From JANMZR01 sp031383555 (GTDB taxonomy: Bacteria > Bacteroidota > Bacteroidia > Cytophagales > Spirosomataceae), in assembly GCA_031383555.1 (NCBI GenBank), contig JANMZR010000036.1, positions 1 to 47,915 of the forward strand: a stretch of DNA of 47,915 nt, written 5' to 3'. Under the pieces are notes generated by a model. That model saw only the letters and a list, made by a program, of their open reading frames with translations. It did no database searches and was not told the origin of the DNA. Below are positions 43,606-47,915 of the stretch, one piece after another. The first letter of the stretch is position 1. The number at the start of each line of letters is the position of its first letter. A program made the translations under genes and the position numbers.

Positions 43606-45954
43606 ATGCAAAATTTAGTTAGCCAAACTAAATCTTTTATATTCATATTACTTTTTGGTATTGGAATTAGTTTTATCGCTATTTATTGCACAAATTCTTC
43701 AGCATCAAGCTCTTCTGCTTCAGGAGAAGTAGCAGTTATACCTGAAGTAGTCGATTATAATTACCATATCCGTCCAATATTGTCAGACAGGTGTTTTAAG
43801 TGCCACGGGCCAGATATTAATAAAAGGGAAGCTCATTTGCGCCTTGATACTCCCGAGGGAGCTTTTGCTGCTTTGAAGGACAGTCCAAAAGCACATGCAA
43901 TCGTAGCTGGAAATTTAGAGAAATCCGAGGTTTTTCGTAGAATAATGACCAAAGACACCAGCGAGCAAATGCCTCCACCTAATTCAAACCTGAAATTGAG
44001 TAAGTTTGAAGTGGAGTTAATTACAAAATGGATAAAGCAAGGAGCAAAATATAAGCAGCATTGGGCATTTTTAGCACCTGAAAAAGCCAAACTTCCAAAA
44101 GCTGACGAAAGCTTTGTGAAAAACGAAATAGACTATTTTACTTTTGCAAAAATGGCTGAAAAAAGCCTTAAACCCAACCCAGAGTCGGATAAAGATGTTC
44201 TATTGAAGAGGGTTTCGTTTGACCTTACAGGCTTACCACCAAGTATTGAATTGCAAGAAAAATTCGAAAAAGACAATTCTGAAAAAGCTTATGAAAACAT
44301 CGTAAATGAGCTACTATCTAGTAAACATTATGGGGAAAAAATGGCTATCAACTGGCTTGATGTGGCACGCTATGCCGATTCGCATGGCTATCAGGACGAC
44401 GGACTCCGCACCATGTGGCCATGGCGTGACTGGGTGATTCACGCTTTCAATAAAAATTATTCCTATGCAAAATTTCTTACATGGCAATTGGCTGGTGATC
44501 TTTTACCTGTAACCAATAAGGAAACTTTATTGGCTACAGGTTTTAATCGCAACCATAAAATCACACAAGAAGGTGGGGTGATTGATGAAGAATATCGGAT
44601 TGAATATGTGACGGATCGTACCAATACCTTTGGTAAGTCATTTATGGCGCTCACATTCGAATGTGCCCATTGCCACGACCATAAATACGACCCTATTTCC
44701 CAAAAAGATTATTATAAAACTTTTGCTTTTTTCAATCAAGTGCCTGAAAAAGGAATTTATGGAACAATTGATGCTAATTTTGCTGATCCACCAAATATGA
44801 AAATCACCACCTCAGATGTGAATTCAATATTGAAATTTATCAATAAAAAAGACACCTCAAATGTAATGGTAATGGTGATGAAAGACTCATCAAAAGTGCG
44901 CCCGACCTATATTTTAAATCGAGGAAATTACGATATGCATGGCGATGTAGTTGGTGTTGGCATACCAAAAAGTATTTTACCTTTTGACACTACAAAATAT
45001 CCAAAAAATCGCTTAGGACTTACCAAATGGATGTTGGAAGCCAAAAATCCATTGACTTCACGGGTGTATGTAAATCGTATTTGGGCACAGTTTTTTGGTA
45101 GAGGAATTGTGAAAACATTAGGAGATTTTGGTATGCAAGGCGAGTTACCTACACACCCTGAATTGTTGGATTGGTTGGCGGTTGATTTCAGAGAAAATGG
45201 CTGGAACATTAAGCGATTGGTAAAACAAATTGTCATGTCGGCAACCTATCAGCAATCTTCCAAAATCACTGAAAAACATCAATCAACTGACCCTGAAAAT
45301 ATTTATTTAGCACGGTCAACCCGTATCCGTTTTCCTGCCGAAAATGTACGAGATCATATATTGGCTAGTTCTGGCATTTTGAACTATGAAATTGGGGGGC
45401 CATCTGTAAAGCCTTACCAACCCAAAGGATTATGGGAAGTGGCCACATCTGGAAGGGGCCTGCTCGCACGTTATGTTCAAGACCATGAGTCAGATTTGTA
45501 TCGCCGTGGCATGTATGTGTTCATAAAAAGGACCGTTCCGCCACCGTCGATGCTCATTTTTGATGCAAGTAATCGAGATCAATGTGAAGTACAACGAAGC
45601 CGAACAAATACACCGCTGCAGGCCTTGGTGATGATGAACGACCCACAAACTATGGAAGCATCAAGAGTTTTAGCAGAAAGATTAATTGCTGAAAACACTA
45701 AAATTGAAAGTAAATTAGTGATGGCATTTAGAAAAATTGTTTGCAGAAAGCCAAAGGCAAAAGAACTAGAAATATTAACAAAATACTTTGAAACAGAGGC
45801 TGATTTCTTTGCAAAAAACTCAAAAAAGGCTGATATGATGTTGAAAATAGGAGAATACAAAAAGAGTAGTAATTTGGACAAAACCAAAACAGCTGCACTT
45901 ATGCAAACCATTCAAATGATATTTAATATGGAAGAAGCGATTATGAGGGTGTAA
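43606..45954 (+). CDS. PSD1-type cytochrome c / DUF1549 / DUF1553 protein, copy B
   Basis: A 782-residue exported protein. An N-terminal hydrophobic segment (about 10-28) ends at IYC28 and is followed by a Ser-rich linker (SSASSSSASG), suggesting a lipoprotein or anchored protein. The cytochrome domain has C63-F-K-C-H67. DUF1549 contains MAINWLDVARYADSHGY and ends in C353-A-H-C-H357 within CAHCHDHKYDPIS. DUF1553 contains NRIWAQFFGRGIV, LTKWMLEAKNPLTSRVYV shortened here to NPLTSRVYVN, and QRSRTNTPLQALVMMND. It lacks the LamG domain present in copy A. The partner DUF1501 gene is 443 bp downstream, with a small ORF and hairpins between them. Confidence 0.9.
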   Translation: MQNLVSQTKSFIFILLFGIGISFIAIYCTNSSASSSSASGEVAVIPEVVDYNYHIRPILSDRCFKCHGPDINKREAHLRLDTPEGAFAALKDSPKAHAIVAGNLEKSEVFRRIMTKDTSEQMPPPNSNLKLSKFEVELITKWIKQGAKYKQHWAFLAPEKAKLPKADESFVKNEIDYFTFAKMAEKSLKPNPESDKDVLLKRVSFDLTGLPPSIELQEKFEKDNSEKAYENIVNELLSSKHYGEKMAINWLDVARYADSHGYQDDGLRTMWPWRDWVIHAFNKNYSYAKFLTWQLAGDLLPVTNKETLLATGFNRNHKITQEGGVIDEEYRIEYVTDRTNTFGKSFMALTFECAHCHDHKYDPISQKDYYKTFAFFNQVPEKGIYGTIDANFADPPNMKITTSDVNSILKFINKKDTSNVMVMVMKDSSKVRPTYILNRGNYDMHGDVVGVGIPKSILPFDTTKYPKNRLGLTKWMLEAKNPLTSRVYVNRIWAQFFGRGIVKTLGDFGMQGELPTHPELLDWLAVDFRENGWNIKRLVKQIVMSATYQQSSKITEKHQSTDPENIYLARSTRIRFPAENVRDHILASSGILNYEIGGPSVKPYQPKGLWEVATSGRGLLARYVQDHESDLYRRGMYVFIKRTVPPPSMLIFDASNRDQCEVQRSRTNTPLQALVMMNDPQTMEASRVLAERLIAENTKIESKLVMAFRKIVCRKPKAKELEILTKYFETEADFFAKNSKKADMMLKIGEYKKSSNLDKTKTAALMQTIQMIFNMEEAIMRV

Positions 45955-46042
45955 TTCGAGTGATGAGTGATGAGAGTTGAGTTAAAAGTTTATAAATGAA
46001 TAGATAAAAAATACCAAGGCATAAAATATTGATTCCCCAAAA

Positions 46043-46198
46043 ATGACCAGTATAAAAAAGATTCTAACTCTGCTATTAGCATGTTTAGTAATGGTTGTTT
46101 TATTTATTTTACCAAAAATAAAACTTTTTTTAGAAATAGATAAATGCTTGGATAGTGGAGGAAAATGGAATTATGATAAAAATCTTTGTGAGAAATAA
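46043..46198 (+). CDS. Small membrane-anchored CLDxGGxW protein
   Basis: A 51-codon ORF starting MTSIKKILTLLLACLVMVVL, one membrane segment (about 8-22) or lipoprotein-like signal, then a short exported tail with CLDSGGKWNYDKNLCE. The paired Cys in a C-L-D-x-G-G-x-W-N-Y-x-x-x-x-C-E arrangement recurs in small bacterial proteins of unknown role, which supports this being real. It lies between PSD1 copy B and DUF1501 copy B on the same strand. Confidence 0.65.
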   Translation: MTSIKKILTLLLACLVMVVLFILPKIKLFLEIDKCLDSGGKWNYDKNLCEK

Positions 46199-46206
46199 TT
46201 AACGCT

Positions 46207-46312
46207 GGTCGACATTTGCAATATCGACCTCAGATAAAAGGGATTTGCAATCCTTATCTTTAGTTTGTGGCTCACAAAACACATTGAGAAAGAAATGAGA
46301 CAAAATGTGTTT
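46207..46312. repeat. Cluster of REP-like hairpins with ATTTGCAAT cores
   Basis: Element 1 (46207-46229) has arms GGTCGA/TCGACC around an ATTTGCAAT core. Element 2 (46233-46258) has GATAA/TTATC and GGATT/AATCC around TGC, the same core. Then come TTTGTG/CACAAA (46264-46278) and AAACACATT/AATGTGTTT (46277-46312). The first two resemble paired REP elements of the kind mobilised by REP-associated tyrosine transposases. No such transposase is in the window. Confidence 0.55.
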
Positions 46313-46397
46313 AAGGGAATTGAGAAAAAAAATATTTGTGAAAATTAATCAGGAAAATCCTAAAATCAGGAAAATCATGGTTCAGACAACTTAAAAT

Positions 46398-47855
46398 ATG
46401 GAAAATGAATTTTTAAAAAGCCGTTTAGATATTACACGTCGTCATTTCTTAGGCAAAACAGCCGCCGGTATAGGCAGCTTGGCTTTAGGTTCTTTGATGA
46501 TGCCAGGCCTTTTCAAAGGTAATGGTGATGATCTTTTGGATCAATTACCCTTAGGTTTGCCACATTTTGCACCAAAGGCGAAACGAGTAATTTATCTTTT
46601 TCAAAACGGTGCTCCCTCACAACTTGAAACTTTTGATTATAAGCCAACTTTACTTAAACGTGCAGGTGAAGACTTACCCGAGTCGATAAGAGGTGGCCAA
46701 AGGCTTACTGGCATGACCTCAGGCCAGAAAAATTTCCCATTGATGCCGTCTTTTTTCGACTTTAAACAATATGGTCAATCGGGTGCTTGGGTGAGCGACA
46801 TGTTTCCCAATATGGCTAAAATAGTGGACGACCTCTGCATAGTTCGCAGCATGAATACCGATGCCATTAATCATGATCCCGCACTTACTTTTATACAAAC
46901 AGGTGCACAGGTGGGCAATCGGCCGAGTATGGGTGCCTGGGCGAGTTATGGTTTGGGGTCTGCGAATAAAAACTTACCAGCATTTACTGTGCTTTTATCT
47001 CGAGGGCGGGGAAATGGCCAAGGTGTTTATTCTAAACTTTGGACCAACGGTTTTCTGGATTCAACTCATCAAGGTGTAGTTTTTAGCAGTGGCGATGATC
47101 CAATTTTATATTTGAACGATGCTGAAGGAACCGATAAAATGGCTCGCAGACGGATGTTGGACAACTTAGCAGAGCTCAATCATTTGGGTTTTGAGGAAAG
47201 CGGCGACCCAGAAGTGCAAGCAAAAGTACAGCAATACGAAATGGCCTATCGCATGCAAACGGCTGTGCCTGAGCTTACTGACCTTTCAAAAGAACCAGAT
47301 CATATCATAAAAATGTATGGCCCCGAATGTTTGGTACCTGGTACCTATGCTGCCAATGTTCTTTTAGCCAGAAAACTCTCAGAATCCGGCGTGCGTTTTG
47401 TGCAATTATACCACCAGGGATGGGACCAGCACGGTAACTTACCCAACGAAATGCCATTGCAAGCTGAAGATGTAGACAGAGCTTCCGCAGCATTAATTAC
47501 TGACCTGAAACAGAGGGGTTTATTGGATGAAACTTTGGTGATTTGGGGTGGCGAGTTCGGCAGAAGTAACTATTGCCAGGGCACTTTTGCAAAAGATAAT
47601 TATGGTCGTGATCACCATCCAAGAGCTTACAGTATTTGGATGGCTGGCGGAGGCACAAAACCTGGTACCGTATATGGAGAAACGGATGAATTTGGCTATA
47701 ATATTATCAAAGACCCTGTTCATATTCATGACTTTCATGCCACTGTTATGCATATGATGGGGCTTGACCATGAAAAGCTGACCTATAAGCATTTGGGCAG
47801 AAGATATCGACTGACAGACGTTTCTGGAAAAGTGATTTCGGGTTTGATGGCCTAA
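46398..47855 (+). CDS. DUF1501 (sulfatase-like) Tat-exported protein, copy B
   Basis: A 485-residue protein with a Tat signal, R14-R15 in DITRRHFLGK. It matches copy A along its length: VIYLFQNGAPSQLETFDYKP at the start of the fold, INHDPALTFIQTGAQVG, VQLYHQGWDQHGNLP, VIWGGEFGRSNYCQG and YGRDHHPRAYSIWMAGG with their Asp/His residues. These fit the alkaline phosphatase/sulfatase-related DUF1501 family, whose reaction is unknown. It follows PSD1 copy B, as copy A follows its own PSD1, but here the two are separated by the REP-like region and a small ORF. No gene is seen in the last 60 bases. Confidence 0.88.
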   Translation: MENEFLKSRLDITRRHFLGKTAAGIGSLALGSLMMPGLFKGNGDDLLDQLPLGLPHFAPKAKRVIYLFQNGAPSQLETFDYKPTLLKRAGEDLPESIRGGQRLTGMTSGQKNFPLMPSFFDFKQYGQSGAWVSDMFPNMAKIVDDLCIVRSMNTDAINHDPALTFIQTGAQVGNRPSMGAWASYGLGSANKNLPAFTVLLSRGRGNGQGVYSKLWTNGFLDSTHQGVVFSSGDDPILYLNDAEGTDKMARRRMLDNLAELNHLGFEESGDPEVQAKVQQYEMAYRMQTAVPELTDLSKEPDHIIKMYGPECLVPGTYAANVLLARKLSESGVRFVQLYHQGWDQHGNLPNEMPLQAEDVDRASAALITDLKQRGLLDETLVIWGGEFGRSNYCQGTFAKDNYGRDHHPRAYSIWMAGGGTKPGTVYGETDEFGYNIIKDPVHIHDFHATVMHMMGLDHEKLTYKHLGRRYRLTDVSGKVISGLMA

Positions 47856-47915
47856 ATGAGGTTTGAACCCTTTATTTAGTGATTTGCTGATTAATTGTAT
47901 ATTTTGATTTTTCAA

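Noticed and set aside
43530..43622. 30-codon ORF overlapping the start of PSD1 copy B, possible leader peptide.
   Set aside because: No attenuator hairpin follows and the peptide has no distinctive composition; chance is as likely.

Overview
The window is an AT-rich bacterial chromosome segment with hallmarks of Bacteroidota, probably Cytophagales. It has DUF4369/TlpA redoxins, a PASTA-tailed FtsI, many Tat-exported oxidoreductases, almost no Shine-Dalgarno sequences, and several candidate -7 boxes of the TAnnTTTG type. No rRNA, tRNA, CRISPR array, intact IS or phage gene was recognised. This taxonomic call is an inference from gene content.

Layout. 1-4.2 kb: a two-domain thioredoxin protein, then a likely marR / HbpS-like / GMC oxidoreductase operon preceded by two perfect palindromes. 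4.3-8.5 kb (minus): gatB, a DUF4369-TlpA redoxin, a Uma2-family protein and proC. 8.7-13.3 kb: a DUF1080 (3-keto-glycoside hydrolase-like) protein facing a 1271-residue DUF6807 / PVC-type dehydrogenase / HEAT / cytochrome c fusion. 13.4-16.1 kb: bestrophin, an alpha/beta hydrolase broken by an apparent 8-bp slippage deletion, and DUF2911. 16.2-23.2 kb (minus): part of the division/cell-wall cluster, rsmH - ftsL-like - ftsI - murE - GNAT - mraY. mraZ is missing upstream, a GNAT gene is inserted, and murD/ftsW/murG are absent downstream. 23.4-27.6 kb: a TlpA lipoprotein and a two-gene unit of a His/Met-rich protein and a multipass membrane protein.

27.7-47.9 kb is an exported oxidation and polymer-processing region. 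Two PSD1 (DUF1549/DUF1553, di-CxxCH) plus DUF1501 pairs point outward, one on the minus strand (27.8-32.5 kb) and one on the plus strand (43.6-47.9 kb). Between them lie a Tat-exported toroid-like protein, a DUF885 peptidase, an isolated 85-residue glycine-zipper protein with a structured leader and strong terminator, two tandem GMC dehydrogenase paralogues with a Tat-exported gluconate 2-dehydrogenase subunit 3, an outer-membrane beta-barrel and a Tat-exported sugar isomerase-like TIM barrel.

Working model (inference): GMC dehydrogenases oxidise sugars in the periplasm, DUF1080 and TIM-barrel enzymes process keto-sugars, and cytochrome-bearing PSD1/PVC proteins take electrons or act on polymers. 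The PSD1-DUF1501 pairs are the least understood part and the best candidate for an undescribed system.
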